From NCBI GenBank assembly GCA_900471485.1, contig UCEU01000027.1, forward strand, positions 1 through 43,566: a stretch of 43,566 bases of DNA. The letters run 5' to 3'. The DNA is from Hyphomicrobiales bacterium (GTDB taxonomy: Bacteria; Pseudomonadota; Alphaproteobacteria; Rhizobiales; Rhizobiaceae). Positions 17,007 through 25,628 of the stretch are shown piece after piece. The notes below the pieces were generated by a model. It saw only the letters and a program-made list of their open reading frames with translations, was not told the origin of the DNA and made no database searches. Made by a program: the position numbers and the translations under genes. Numbering within the stretch: the first letter of the stretch is position 1; each line of letters begins with the position of its first letter.

Positions 17007-17042
17007 AGAAAGGCGCCGGAGCGATCCGGCGCCTTTCTTCTT
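17007..17042. terminator. Bidirectional intrinsic terminator between chemoreceptor and ptsN
   Basis: A perfect 14-pair stem, AGAAAGGCGCCGGA (17007-17020) with TCCGGCGCCTTTCT (17025-17038), closes on loop GCGA. T-rich sequence follows on the plus strand, and A-rich sequence precedes it, so it can stop transcription from both convergent genes (the chemoreceptor and ptsN). Confidence 0.88.
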
Positions 17043-17060
17043 ATTGCGATATTAAATGGC

Positions 17061-17525
17061 TCAGGCTGCGTTCGACGTCTGCTCTTCGTTGAGGAAGGCA
17101 TAGATCGCCGAGGCGGAATCGGTCGCGCGAAGCTTGGCGACGAGATCGTGGTCGCGCAGCACGCGCGCGATGCGCGACAGCGCCTTCAGATGATCCGCAC
17201 CAGCCCCCTCAGGCGCAAGCAGCAGGAACACCAGATCCACGGGCTGGTCATCCAAAGCTTCGAAATCGACCGGCTGATCGAGACGCGCGAAAACACCGAC
17301 GATGGAGTTCACGCTGGCGAGCTTGCCGTGCGGAATGGCGATGCCATTGCCCACGCCAGTCGAGCCGAGACGCTCGCGCTGCAGGACAACGTCGAAAATC
17401 TCCCGCTCGGACAGCCCGGTGACCTTGGACGCCTTAGACGCCAATTCCTGGAGGAGCTGCTTCTTGGAATTTACCCTGAGGGCGGGGATGATCGCATTTT
17501 GCTGCAGCAAATCTGCCAAAGCCAT
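17061..17525 (-). CDS. ptsN: PTS IIA-like nitrogen regulatory protein
   Basis: EIIA-Ntr, the terminal phosphoacceptor of the nitrogen PTS chain (PtsP-NPr-PtsN), links carbon/nitrogen state to K+ transport, enzymes and sigma-54 functions. The 154-residue protein carries the phosphorylation motif GIAIPHGKL with His66, in a typical EIIA fold. The ATG at 17525 has AAGGAAA upstream and gives the standard start MALADLL. It is the third gene of the rpoN-hpf-ptsN group, 62 bases after hpf, and ends in a shared terminator. Confidence 0.96.
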   Translation of the reverse strand: MALADLLQQNAIIPALRVNSKKQLLQELASKASKVTGLSEREIFDVVLQRERLGSTGVGNGIAIPHGKLASVNSIVGVFARLDQPVDFEALDDQPVDLVFLLLAPEGAGADHLKALSRIARVLRDHDLVAKLRATDSASAIYAFLNEEQTSNAA

Positions 17526-17587
17526 TTTATTTTCCTTCTGCGCCAAGAGGGGGAGCGGCAGCGTCACTGCCGCCCCTCACCTTGATC

Positions 17588-18163
17588 TCAGCCTTTGATG
17601 TTGGCCGCATCAATCCAGCCAATATTACCATCATGACGACGGTAAACGATGTTCAATTGTTCTTTACCAGGGCTGCGGAAGAGCAGCAGCGGTTCGTCCG
17701 TCATGTCGAGCGCCATCACGGCGGTCGCGACGGACATGGTCTTCAGTTGCTTCGTGCTTTCGGCGACGATCGCCGGCGCAAAGTCATCCGGAATCTCATC
17801 ATCGTGATCCGGCATGCCATCCATGACGGTATAGGCGACTTCCGCCGACCCGTTCACATGATTGCCTGCGTGATGATCCTTGAGCTTGCGCTTGTAACGG
17901 CGAAGTCGCTTCTCGATACGTTCCGAAGCGGCATCGAAGGCCAGCTGCGGGTCCATCGCCTCTCCTGCGGCATGCAGAACGACACCGCTGTCCAGGTGAA
18001 CCTTGCAATCGGCGGAAAACCGGGCATTGGCCTTCTGCACGATAACCTGACTAGAATAGCCTCCGTCAAAGTACTTCGTCACGGCCACACCGATTTGGTC
18101 CTCAATCCGCTGACGGAACGAGTCACCAATTTCCATATGTTTACCGGATACACGCACACTCAT
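17588..18163 (-). CDS. hpf: Ribosome hibernation promoting factor, long form
   Basis: A 191-residue long HPF, which binds the 30S decoding channel with its N-terminal domain (about 1-105) and dimerises ribosomes to 100S particles with its C-terminal domain (about 130-188, including PLLLFRSPGKEQLNIVYRR). A charged His/Asp linker joins them. In rhizobia this is the 'sigma-54 modulation protein' annotated after rpoN. A TTGACT-17-TAGAAG promoter (18333-18361) could give it an own transcript with a leader of about 160 bases. The ribosome site is AAGGG before the ATG. Confidence 0.95.
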   Translation of the reverse strand: MSVRVSGKHMEIGDSFRQRIEDQIGVAVTKYFDGGYSSQVIVQKANARFSADCKVHLDSGVVLHAAGEAMDPQLAFDAASERIEKRLRRYKRKLKDHHAGNHVNGSAEVAYTVMDGMPDHDDEIPDDFAPAIVAESTKQLKTMSVATAVMALDMTDEPLLLFRSPGKEQLNIVYRRHDGNIGWIDAANIKG

Positions 18164-18332
18164 GGAGTTTCCCTTCTTATAGTGGTTGCGAGTATCAGTT
18201 TACGCCAAGGCTCCCCCTCATCCAAGCACTTCAGGTGAACTCAAGCAAGATCGACTCAAGTCGCTGGCTCGGCGCATCCTAAGGATGATGGGGATAACTC
18301 ATTACGCTGTCCACAGCGTCGATTGCGGCGGG

Positions 18333-18361
18333 CTTCTAGCGAGAAGTTACCAAAGAGTCAA
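18333..18361 (-). promoter_or_regulatory. Candidate promoter for hpf-ptsN
   Basis: On the minus strand TTGACT (plus 18356-18361) and TAGAAG (plus 18333-18338) are 17 bases apart, in the 253-base gap after rpoN. The leader would contain a palindrome, ACGCTGT/ACAGCGT, just after the start site. This would allow hpf and ptsN to be expressed without rpoN. The -10 match is only moderate. Confidence 0.4.
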
Positions 18362-18416
18362 CACACGCACTAATTCAGAGGTTGCAAATACGCCCAGCGG
18401 TTGATCCGAGTCTTCC

Positions 18417-19979
18417 TCAGAAACCGGCGACCTTGGCCAATGCCCGCTTCTCGCGGCGACGCTGAACGGAGGAGGCGATGTTCATGGCCTCGCGGTACTT
18501 TGCAACCGTACGTCGGGCAAGATCTATACCGCTCTTCTTCAGGACATCGACGATATCGTCGTCGGACAGAACCGCATCCGGGCTCTCCTGCGCGATCAGC
18601 GCACGGATCTTGTGACGCACCGCTTCGGCCGAATGACTGTCGCCCCCCTCGACCGCGCTGATGGAAACCGTGAAGAAATATTTGAGTTCGAACAGGCCGC
18701 GAGGGGTCAGCATGTACTTATTCGAGGTCACGCGGCTGACGGTCGATTCGTGCATCTTGATGGCGTCGGCCACGGTTTTCAGGTTGAGCGGGCGCAGGTG
18801 ATCGACGCCGTGGATCAGGAATGCATCCTGCTGGCGGACGATTTCGGTTGCCACCTTCATGATGGTCTTGGCGCGCTGGTCGAGGCTGCGCGTCAGCCAG
18901 TTCGCCGTCTGCAGGCATTCCGACAGGAAGGCGTGGTCCTCGCCGTTTTTCGTCACCTTGGAGAAGTAGGCCTGATTGACGAGAACGCGGGGCAACGTGT
19001 CGGGATTGAGTTCGACCAGCCAGCTACCGTCGGCGCTGGGACGCACGACGACATCGGGCATGATGCCTTCGGAAACGCCGGCCTCGAAGCCGCTGCCGGG
19101 CTTCGGGTTGAGCTGGCGGATTTCGCCGAGCATGTCGAGCAGGTCTTCCTCGTCAACGCCGCACAGGCGCTTCAGCGTGGCGAAATCGCGGCGGGCGAGC
19201 AGCTCCAGATTGCCGACAAGAGCCTGCATGGCGGGATCGAAGCGGTCTTTCTGGCGCAGCTGGATCGCCAGGCATTCCGAAAGGTTGCGGGCGAAGACGC
19301 CCGGCGGATCGAGCGTCTGCAGGGCTGCAATCACGCGCTCGACATCGTCGGCGCCGGTCCCCAATCGTTCGGCAACCTCGACAGCGTCGCCCTGCAGGTA
19401 TCCGGCCTCGTCGAGCAGGTCGACCAAATGCTGGGCAACCAGGCGGTCGGCCATGTCGGGCAGGACGAAAGGCAGCTGCTGGGTCAGGTGATCGCGCAGC
19501 GAGATCTGGCCGGCGACGAAATCATCGAGATCGTAGCCTTCCGTGGCCTCTCCGCCACCCGGCATCGACTTCCACTGGCTCATCAACTCCGGGGCGTCGG
19601 CCCGCACGGGAGCGCCGTCGTCGGGGAAGACATTGGCATAGTTGGCGTCGAGCTCGTCCGTCAGTCGGTTGGCGCCGGCGCTGTTGTCGCTCTCGTACCA
19701 GTCGCCCGAGAGCACTTCGGCGCGGCTGTCGTAATCCTCGTCGGAACCGGTGTCTTCGGATGGACGCTGGAAGGCTTCGTCGTCCTCTCCGCCGCGCTCG
19801 CTGCCTGTTTCGGCATCATTTGACGGAAACTCGAGCAACGGATTCTTCTCGACCTCCTGCGCGATGAATTGCGTGAGCTCGAAATGCGTCATCTGCAGCA
19901 ACTGGATGGATTGCATCAGTTGCGGTGTCATCACCAATGACTGGCTTTGGCGCAGGAAAAGGTTGGCCGACAGTGCCAT
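18417..19979 (-). CDS. rpoN: RNA polymerase sigma-54 factor
   Basis: Sigma-54 directs enhancer-dependent transcription of nitrogen assimilation, nitrogen fixation, C4-dicarboxylate and other genes. The 520-residue protein has the Gln/Leu-rich activator-interacting region I (LRQSQSLVMTPQLMQSIQLL), the acidic region II (about 55-120), the core-binding domain, and the C-terminal RpoN box ARRTVAKYREAMNI (488-501) that reads the -24 element. It follows lptB by 156 bases and precedes hpf, the usual rhizobial order. Confidence 0.97.
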   Translation of the reverse strand: MALSANLFLRQSQSLVMTPQLMQSIQLLQMTHFELTQFIAQEVEKNPLLEFPSNDAETGSERGGEDDEAFQRPSEDTGSDEDYDSRAEVLSGDWYESDNSAGANRLTDELDANYANVFPDDGAPVRADAPELMSQWKSMPGGGEATEGYDLDDFVAGQISLRDHLTQQLPFVLPDMADRLVAQHLVDLLDEAGYLQGDAVEVAERLGTGADDVERVIAALQTLDPPGVFARNLSECLAIQLRQKDRFDPAMQALVGNLELLARRDFATLKRLCGVDEEDLLDMLGEIRQLNPKPGSGFEAGVSEGIMPDVVVRPSADGSWLVELNPDTLPRVLVNQAYFSKVTKNGEDHAFLSECLQTANWLTRSLDQRAKTIMKVATEIVRQQDAFLIHGVDHLRPLNLKTVADAIKMHESTVSRVTSNKYMLTPRGLFELKYFFTVSISAVEGGDSHSAEAVRHKIRALIAQESPDAVLSDDDIVDVLKKSGIDLARRTVAKYREAMNIASSVQRRREKRALAKVAGF

Positions 19980-20135
19980 GCGGACGCGAAACTCCCGTTC
20001 TATTCCTCCGGGAAACCGCGTCCTGCCGGCCGCTCAGGCCACGGAAATCCAAGTTGGCCCAAAAATTGCTTTTTTATTGGATTTGGTCAAGCGGAAGTGT
20101 GACGGGAAGGTGAATTTCCGTCACCGGGGATCGCA

Positions 20136-20933
20136 TCAAAGGCTGAAGTTGTCGCCGAGATAGAGCCTGCGCACTTCGGGATTATTGACGATATCGTTGG
20201 CGCGACCATGGGTCAGCACCTCGCCCGCGTGGATGATATAGGCGCGGTCGATGAGGCCAAGCGTCTCGCGGACGTTGTGGTCGGTGATGAGCACGCCGAT
20301 GCCGCGTGCCGTCAGATGGTGCACGAGGTTCTGGATATCGGCGACCGAAATGGGGTCAACGCCGGCGAAGGGCTCGTCGAGCAGCATGAAGGTCGGGTCG
20401 GTCGCCAGCGCACGGGCGATTTCCAGACGGCGCCGCTCGCCACCGGACAGCGACACCGCCGCGCTGGTGCGCAGCTTGCGGATATGGAATTCCTCGAGCA
20501 GTTCGTCGAGCTTCTTCTCTCGCGTCGCCTTGTCCTTGACGTGCACTTCGAGCACGGCGCGGATGTTTTCCTCGACCGTCAGGCCGCGAAAGATCGATGC
20601 TTCCTGCGGCAGGTAGCCGACGCCGAGGCGCGAGCGGCGATACATCGGCATGGTCGTCACGTCGTTGCCGTCGATCTCGATCGTACCTTCATCGACCGGC
20701 ACGAGGCCGGTGATCATGTAGAAACAGGTGGTCTTGCCGGCGCCGTTCGGGCCGAGCAGGCCGACGGCCTCGCCGCGACGGACGACCAGAGAGACGCCGT
20801 TGACGACGCGGCGCGTGCTGTAGGTCTTCGTCAGACCGCGCGCGATGAGCGTGCCCTGATAACGGCTCTTGTCGCCGGCGCCGGCCTCTGCCGCAGCCTT
20901 ACCGGACTTTGTCGATAGCGAGAATAATTTCAC
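20136..20933 (-). CDS. lptB: LPS export ABC transporter ATP-binding protein
   Basis: LptB powers extraction of lipopolysaccharide from the inner membrane with LptFG and hands it to LptC-LptA. The 265-residue ATPase has Walker A GPNGAGKT (61-68), Q-loop YLPQE, signature LSGGE (162-166) and Walker B LLDEP (184-188). An N-terminal extension of about 25 polar residues precedes the core, as in other rhizobial LptB. It lies 15 bases after lptA, in the operon lptC-lptA-lptB. Confidence 0.96.
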   Translation of the reverse strand: MKLFSLSTKSGKAAAEAGAGDKSRYQGTLIARGLTKTYSTRRVVNGVSLVVRRGEAVGLLGPNGAGKTTCFYMITGLVPVDEGTIEIDGNDVTTMPMYRRSRLGVGYLPQEASIFRGLTVEENIRAVLEVHVKDKATREKKLDELLEEFHIRKLRTSAAVSLSGGERRRLEIARALATDPTFMLLDEPFAGVDPISVADIQNLVHHLTARGIGVLITDHNVRETLGLIDRAYIIHAGEVLTHGRANDIVNNPEVRRLYLGDNFSL

Positions 20934-20948
20934 GAGGTCTGGCCGGGG

Positions 20949-21572
20949 TCAGTTCTTTTTCTGTGATTTCGGATCAAGCTGAATCTGGACGCGCCCCCCG
21001 CAGCTGTCCAATTGCGCCTGGCCCGTCGCCATGTGCACCGTCAGCTGGCAGCCGGTGAAGACGTTGCCGCCGTCGGACAGCACGACCTTGTCACCCTTCA
21101 GGATGAAGACCTGCTGGGCCATGTCGAACGAGCCGTTGTCGGCGGTCGCCGTCTGGGTTCCCGAGCTCAGGAACACCTTGTCGGTGACGATGATGTGGTC
21201 GATATCGGCACTGCCCGAGGCGATCGACGGCGGAGCGGCCTTGGTGTCAGCCTTGGCATCGCTGGCCTTGGTCGCATCGCCGTCCTTGGCTGCCTTGGCC
21301 TTGTAAAAGACCGTCATGTGACCGGCCTGCAGCGTCGTCGTACCCTGTACGACCTTTACGTTGCCAGTGAAGTCGGCGGTCTTTTCCTGGTCGTGAATTT
21401 CCAGCTTGTCGCTTTCGATCTGGATCGGCTCGTCCTGCGACAGCTTCAGACCGTTCATCTGGCTGGTCGTTGCCTGCGCCAATGCGCCGCCTGCCAGTAG
21501 CATGAGCGCGAGCGCGCCATTGAAGAATACTGCGCCCGTCTTGCGGGTAGAAATGCGACAATCGTTTGTCAT
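20949..21572 (-). CDS. lptA: Periplasmic LPS transport protein LptA
   Basis: LptA forms the beta-jellyroll bridge that carries lipopolysaccharide across the periplasm. This 207-residue form has a signal peptide (about 1-33, ending near LAQA) and the OstA-like domain beginning LSQDEPIQIESDKLEIHDQE and continuing FTGNVKVVQGTTTLQAGHM. A Lys/Ala/Asp-rich insert (about 93-120) interrupts the domain. The frame is open to 21623, but the ATG at 21572 follows the lptC stop by 13 bases and starts the signal peptide. Confidence 0.93.
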   Translation of the reverse strand: MTNDCRISTRKTGAVFFNGALALMLLAGGALAQATTSQMNGLKLSQDEPIQIESDKLEIHDQEKTADFTGNVKVVQGTTTLQAGHMTVFYKAKAAKDGDATKASDAKADTKAAPPSIASGSADIDHIIVTDKVFLSSGTQTATADNGSFDMAQQVFILKGDKVVLSDGGNVFTGCQLTVHMATGQAQLDSCGGRVQIQLDPKSQKKN

Positions 21573-21585
21573 GGTGACCCGGCTG

Positions 21586-22251
21586 TTAGCTGCCCTGTTT
21601 GCGAATGGCGGATGGATCGACATTCATACGAACATTCCCCTCGAATGTGATCGTCCGCCCCTTATCCGTCATATTGAGTGAGTTCGCAACAATCGACGCG
21701 CCATCTTTTTGAATGGCCACGTGATCCTGCGTTGTAAGCTTGCCGCCCTTGATATCAACCTTGGCGGACTGGAATTCTGCCTTCATGCCGCTGCTGAGCT
21801 GGATGACGAAGGGCGATTTAACGTCGAGATTGTCGGTGGCGCGGTCGTAATCGGCCGCGGTTGCTTCAACCCTGGCGATCAAATCGTCCTTGACCGGCAC
21901 GGCCGCCTTGATCGTCTCGAGCGTGATCAGGTTCGGATTCTTGATATCCTGCAGCGCGCGCTCGGCCAGCATCGAGTAGTTGATGCCATCGGAATTGCGG
22001 CCGGAAATGGCAGGTTTTTCCATCACGACCTTGCCGTTTTCGATCCTGGCGCCCTCGATCTTGATGTTTTCAGGCAGATAGGTGCGAAACAGCGAGACGC
22101 CGATGAAGACGAGCGAAACGATGACGGCGGCCACGGGCAGCAGCACTTTCAGGCGGCGGACACGGGCGGAATGGAACCGCGCGTCGCCATAGGCGCTCCT
22201 CGCGGGCTTCACATATTCAGCCTTTCCGCTTGTGTTCAAAGTGTCGAGCAT
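21586..22251 (-). CDS. lptC: LPS export inner-membrane protein LptC
   Basis: LptC is the bitopic inner-membrane protein that passes lipopolysaccharide from LptBFG to LptA. The 221-residue protein has a cytoplasmic N-terminus of about 33 residues, one membrane helix (34-55) and a periplasmic YrbK-type domain, with GRTITFEGNVRMNVDPS near the end. It opens the lpt operon and is divergent from sppA across 211 bases; TATATA at 22281-22286 with CTGTGA 17 bases away could be its promoter, though the -35 is weak. Confidence 0.9.
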   Translation of the reverse strand: MLDTLNTSGKAEYVKPARSAYGDARFHSARVRRLKVLLPVAAVIVSLVFIGVSLFRTYLPENIKIEGARIENGKVVMEKPAISGRNSDGINYSMLAERALQDIKNPNLITLETIKAAVPVKDDLIARVEATAADYDRATDNLDVKSPFVIQLSSGMKAEFQSAKVDIKGGKLTTQDHVAIQKDGASIVANSLNMTDKGRTITFEGNVRMNVDPSAIRKQGS

Positions 22252-22462
22252 AATCTGGTCCGTGTGGTGATCGGGAAACCTATATAGGAAGGTTCTCGCC
22301 GGATCACAGTTCGTTTCGCATTATTACACTGCCTTGCCAATAAGGAATTTTTTCTGCAACAAGCGACAAAGGAAATAAAATCCGGCTAAGCGACATTTCC
22401 GCAAGCCTTGCGAGCCCTAGTTCGATCGGGTGTCCGCGAGGTCCGGCGGCCTTGGAGGAACT

Positions 22463-23413
22463 ATGGACAGCTCGACAATCGCCGATCGGCGCAGACTTCG
22501 CCGCAAGCTCAGCTTCTGGCGCATCATCGCCGTTCTGCTGGTGCTGGGGATCGCGCTCGCGGCCTACGGCTTCTGGTTCCAGGATACGGGCACAAGCCGC
22601 CCGCATGTGGCTCACGTCACGATTTCCGGCCTGATCACCGACAATGACGAGCTGCTCGAGCGGCTGGCGAAGATCGAGAAGAACGACGCGGTCAAGGCGG
22701 TCGTGGTCTCGATTTCATCGCCCGGCGGCACGACCTACGGCGGCGAGCGCATCTTCAAGGCGATCCGCGCCATCGCCGCCAAGAAGCCCGTCGTCTCCGA
22801 CGTGCGCACGCTGGCGGCCTCCGCCGGCTACATGATCGCCACCGCCGGCGACATGATCATTGCCGGCGACAGCTCGATCACCGGCTCGATCGGCGTTATC
22901 TTCCAGTATCCGCAGGTGAAGCCGCTGCTCGACAAGCTCGGCGTCTCCATGGAGGAGATCAAGTCCTCGCCGCTGAAGGCGGAGCCCTCGCCCTTCCATC
23001 CGGCCAGCGAAGAGGCCAAGGCGATGATCAACAACATGATCGTCGACAGCTACGGCTGGTTCGTCGATCTCGTCGCCGATCGCCGCAAGCTGCCGCGCGA
23101 GGAAGTGCTGAAGCTTGCCGACGGCACGATCTTCACCGGCCGGCAGGCGCTGAAGGTGAAGCTGATCGACCAGCTCGGCGACGACAAGGACATCCGCGCC
23201 TATCTCGCCACGCGCAACGTCAGCAAGGACCTGCCGGAGATCGATTGGGACAAGAAGAGCAGCACGCCGTTCCTGCTCGCCGGCGCCACCTCGCAGATCC
23301 TGCAGCTGCTCGGCTACGGCGATCTCGTCAAGGGCCAGGACCTCACCGGAATCCTGCCGCAGAAGTTGCTTCTTGACGGGCTCGTTTCAGTTTGGCAGGT
23401 TGGCCGCGAGTGA
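22463..23413 (+). CDS. sppA: Signal peptide peptidase SppA (S49 family)
   Basis: A 316-residue short-form SppA, a membrane-anchored serine/lysine protease that degrades cleaved signal peptides. The anchor lies at about 18-38. The S49 core shows SISSPGGT (84-90) and the nucleophile Ser120 in LAASAGYMIA, followed by SSITGSIGVIFQ; the downstream segment DGTIFTGRQALKVKLIDQLG is typical. The ATG at 22463 has GGAGG immediately upstream, so the longer frame from 22430 is rejected. ihfB follows after 29 bases. Confidence 0.94.
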   Translation: MDSSTIADRRRLRRKLSFWRIIAVLLVLGIALAAYGFWFQDTGTSRPHVAHVTISGLITDNDELLERLAKIEKNDAVKAVVVSISSPGGTTYGGERIFKAIRAIAAKKPVVSDVRTLAASAGYMIATAGDMIIAGDSSITGSIGVIFQYPQVKPLLDKLGVSMEEIKSSPLKAEPSPFHPASEEAKAMINNMIVDSYGWFVDLVADRRKLPREEVLKLADGTIFTGRQALKVKLIDQLGDDKDIRAYLATRNVSKDLPEIDWDKKSSTPFLLAGATSQILQLLGYGDLVKGQDLTGILPQKLLLDGLVSVWQVGRE

Positions 23414-23442
23414 TAAGAAATCAATAATTTAAGGGGGCGACT

Positions 23443-23742
23443 GTGATCAAGTCCGAACTGGTGCAGATCGTTGCGGCACGCAACCCACATCTTTATCATC
23501 GTGACGTCGAGAATATCGTCAACGCCGTGCTCGACGAGATCACCGATGCGCTGGCCGCGGGCAACCGCGTGGAGCTGCGCGGCTTCGGCGCCTTCTCGGT
23601 CAAGAACCGTCCCTCCCGCTCCGGCCGCAACCCGCGCACCGGCGATACCGTCTTCGTCGAGGAGAAGTGGGTACCCTTCTTCAAGACCGGCAAGGAGCTG
23701 CGCGAGCGGCTGAACCCGGGCCAGGCCGACCAGGACGATTGA
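23443..23742 (+). CDS. ihfB: Integration host factor subunit beta
   Basis: A 99-residue DNA-bending histone-like protein; with IhfA it bends DNA at sigma-54 promoters, replication and recombination sites. The HU/IHF fold is complete, with GFGAFSVKNRPSRSGRNPRTG carrying the beta-arm and its conserved proline. It starts with GTG, preceded by AAGGGGG, and begins MIKSELVQIVA as in other IhfB. Its presence 5 kb from rpoN is fitting but probably coincidental. Confidence 0.96.
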   Translation: MIKSELVQIVAARNPHLYHRDVENIVNAVLDEITDALAAGNRVELRGFGAFSVKNRPSRSGRNPRTGDTVFVEEKWVPFFKTGKELRERLNPGQADQDD

Positions 23743-23851
23743 TCGACCGACTGCGACCTGACGGCACTTGAACTCCGCCGTGGTCCGCCTATTCTGCATG
23801 GTCGAAGCGCCGGGAAAACGGCGCCGACCTGATGCATACGGAGGCCGAAGC

Positions 23852-24184
23852 ATGGCGAAAAAGATCATCAACCTTTTGATTTTGCTGCCGATCGGCATTG
23901 TGCTCATCATCTTTTGCGTGGCCAACCGGCAGAGCGTGACGATGGCGTTCAACCCCTTCCGGCCGGAAGACCAGGTTCTGTCGATCTCCGCGCCGCTGTT
24001 CGTCTTCCTGTTCCTCGCCGTCATCGCCGGCATGCTGATCGGCTCGGCCGCCACCTGGTTCAGCCAGGGGAAGCACCGCCGGCGCGCACGCTTCGAAGCC
24101 AAGGAAGCCGTTCGCTGGCAGGGCGAGGCCGACCGCCACAAGGCCCGTTCCGAAAACATCGCCGGCCAGCTGCCCTCGCGGTAA
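23852..24184 (+). CDS. LapA-domain (DUF1049) membrane protein
   Basis: A 110-residue protein with two membrane helices (about 5-24 and 47-70) and a basic, charged cytoplasmic tail. It fits the lipopolysaccharide assembly protein A (LapA/DUF1049) family: IGIVLIIFCVANRQSVTMAFNP is the typical first helix and turn. In E. coli LapA helps regulate LpxC turnover; in rhizobia the role is not known, and LapB is not encoded here. GGAGG precedes the ATG at 23852, so the longer frame from 23768 is rejected. It lies 109 bases after ihfB. Confidence 0.85.
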   Translation: MAKKIINLLILLPIGIVLIIFCVANRQSVTMAFNPFRPEDQVLSISAPLFVFLFLAVIAGMLIGSAATWFSQGKHRRRARFEAKEAVRWQGEADRHKARSENIAGQLPSR

Positions 24185-24257
24185 GGCCGCCCACGAACGC
24201 CCATACGACCCCGGCCAGCGCAAATCCTCCCCGACCGGGCGCCGGCCGGAAAAATTC

Positions 24258-24279
24258 GAGGCGATGTCGGCATCGCCTC
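24258..24279. other. Hairpin between lapA-like gene and MFS gene
   Basis: GAGGCGATG (24258-24266) and CATCGCCTC (24271-24279) form a perfect nine-pair stem with the stable loop TCGG. No T-run follows. It may mark the 3' end of the upstream transcript or be a leader element of the transporter gene. Confidence 0.4.
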
Positions 24280-24362
24280 GGTTCGAACGTCTTCATAAGC
24301 GTGAGGCGCGACGGATGGAGACGCGCCAGATTTGTCATCGCTGGCGTGGAGGTTAGGCGGTC

Positions 24363-25580
24363 ATGAGCAGTTCCTATCGTTGGGTCATCGTCGGCGCAGG
24401 CGCGCTGATGACATGCGTCGCGCTCGGCGCGATGTTTTCGCTTGCCATCTTCCAGGAACCGATCGCCGATGAAACCGGCTGGTCGCATGCCGGCATCGCC
24501 ACGGCGATGACGCTGAATTTCATCGTCATGGGGATCGGCGGCTTCGTCTGGGGCGCGGCGAGCGACCGCTTCGGGCCGCGCGCCGTGGTCATGACGGGAT
24601 CGGCGCTGCTGGGCCTGGCACTTGTCGTCGCCAGCCGGGCCGAGACGCTTCTGGCGTTCCAGCTCAGCTACGGCATCCTCGTCGGCGTGGCGGCTAGCAC
24701 CTTCTTCGCGCCGATGATGGCGGCGACCATGGGCTGGTTCAAGGAGAACCGGGGGCTTGCCGTATCGCTGGTCTCGGCCGGCATGGGCGTCGCGCCGATG
24801 ACGATCTCGCCCTTCGCACGCTGGCTGATCACCGCCTCCGACTGGCGCACCGCGATGCTGATCATCGGCATCGGCGCCTGGGTTCTGCTGATCCCGGCGG
24901 CGCTTTTGGTGCGTCGCCCGGCGGAAGAGGCTGACGAGCCGGAGGCCAATGCCTTCACCGGAGACGGCAGCCGGCCGTCGCTCATGAGCGTCTTCCGCTC
25001 ACCGCAGTTCCTCGTCCTCGGCTTCACCTTCTTCGCCTGCTGCGCGGCGCATTCGGGGCCGATCTTCCATATGGTCAACTATGCCAGCATCTGCGGTATC
25101 GCGCCGATGGCGGCCGTCAGCATCTACAGCGTCGAAGGCCTTGCCGGCCTCGGCGGCCGCATCCTCTATGGCACGCTGGCCGACAGGCTAGGCGTCAAGC
25201 CGGTGCTCGTCGCCGGGCTCACCGTGCAGGCGGCGGCGCTCGCGACCTATCTTCTGGTCAGCGAACTCAGCCAGTTCTACGCGCTCGCCATCATCTTCGG
25301 CAGCGCCTATGGCGGCGTGATGCCGCTCTACGCGGTCTTGGCGCGCGAATATTTCGGACCGAAGATCGTCGGCACGGTGCTCGGCGCCGCCACCATGCTG
25401 TCGAGCATCGGCATGGCCTTCGGCCCGCTGATCGGCGGCTGGATCTTCGATACCTACGCCAATTATTCCTGGCTGTTCATCGGCTCGGCGCTGGTCGGCC
25501 TCGGAGCGGCCGCCATCGCGCTGGCCTTCCCTCCGCTGCCTCGGGATCGCGACCGCGAAGCGGTGCCTCAGCCGGGTTGA
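24363..25580 (+). CDS. MFS transporter, oxalate/formate or monocarboxylate type
   Basis: A 405-residue protein with about twelve membrane helices in two halves. The loop between helices 2 and 3, GAASDRFGPRAVVMTG, and the matching GTLADRLGVKPVLVAG in the second half are MFS signatures. The N-terminal pattern (GWSHAGIATAMTLNFIVMGIGGFVWG) and GYGILVG/FFAPMMAATMGWFKENRGLA fit the oxalate:formate antiporter/monocarboxylate porter branch. Substrate is probably an organic anion, but not determinable. The gene is alone on the plus strand between the lapA-like gene and the convergent GNAT gene. A GGAGG lies 13 bases upstream of the start. Confidence 0.88.
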   Translation: MSSSYRWVIVGAGALMTCVALGAMFSLAIFQEPIADETGWSHAGIATAMTLNFIVMGIGGFVWGAASDRFGPRAVVMTGSALLGLALVVASRAETLLAFQLSYGILVGVAASTFFAPMMAATMGWFKENRGLAVSLVSAGMGVAPMTISPFARWLITASDWRTAMLIIGIGAWVLLIPAALLVRRPAEEADEPEANAFTGDGSRPSLMSVFRSPQFLVLGFTFFACCAAHSGPIFHMVNYASICGIAPMAAVSIYSVEGLAGLGGRILYGTLADRLGVKPVLVAGLTVQAAALATYLLVSELSQFYALAIIFGSAYGGVMPLYAVLAREYFGPKIVGTVLGAATMLSSIGMAFGPLIGGWIFDTYANYSWLFIGSALVGLGAAAIALAFPPLPRDRDREAVPQPG

Positions 25581-25603
25581 ACGCGGCCGTACGACAAACG
25601 AGC

Positions 25604-25628
25604 GCGGGCGAGTATCAGGCTCGCCCGC
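25604..25628. terminator. Hairpin at the convergent MFS/GNAT 3' ends
   Basis: GCGGGCGAG (25604-25612) and CTCGCCCGC (25620-25628) form a perfect nine-pair stem around TATCAGG. It overlaps the GNAT stop codon (25615-25617) and follows the MFS stop by 23 bases. It has no T-run, so it is a probable but not classical terminator. Confidence 0.4.

Noticed and set aside
18281..18330. Possible DnaA-box or origin-like motif (GGGATAACTC, CTGTCCACAGCG) after rpoN
   Set aside because: No match to the full nine-base DnaA consensus, no cluster of boxes and no AT-rich unwinding region.
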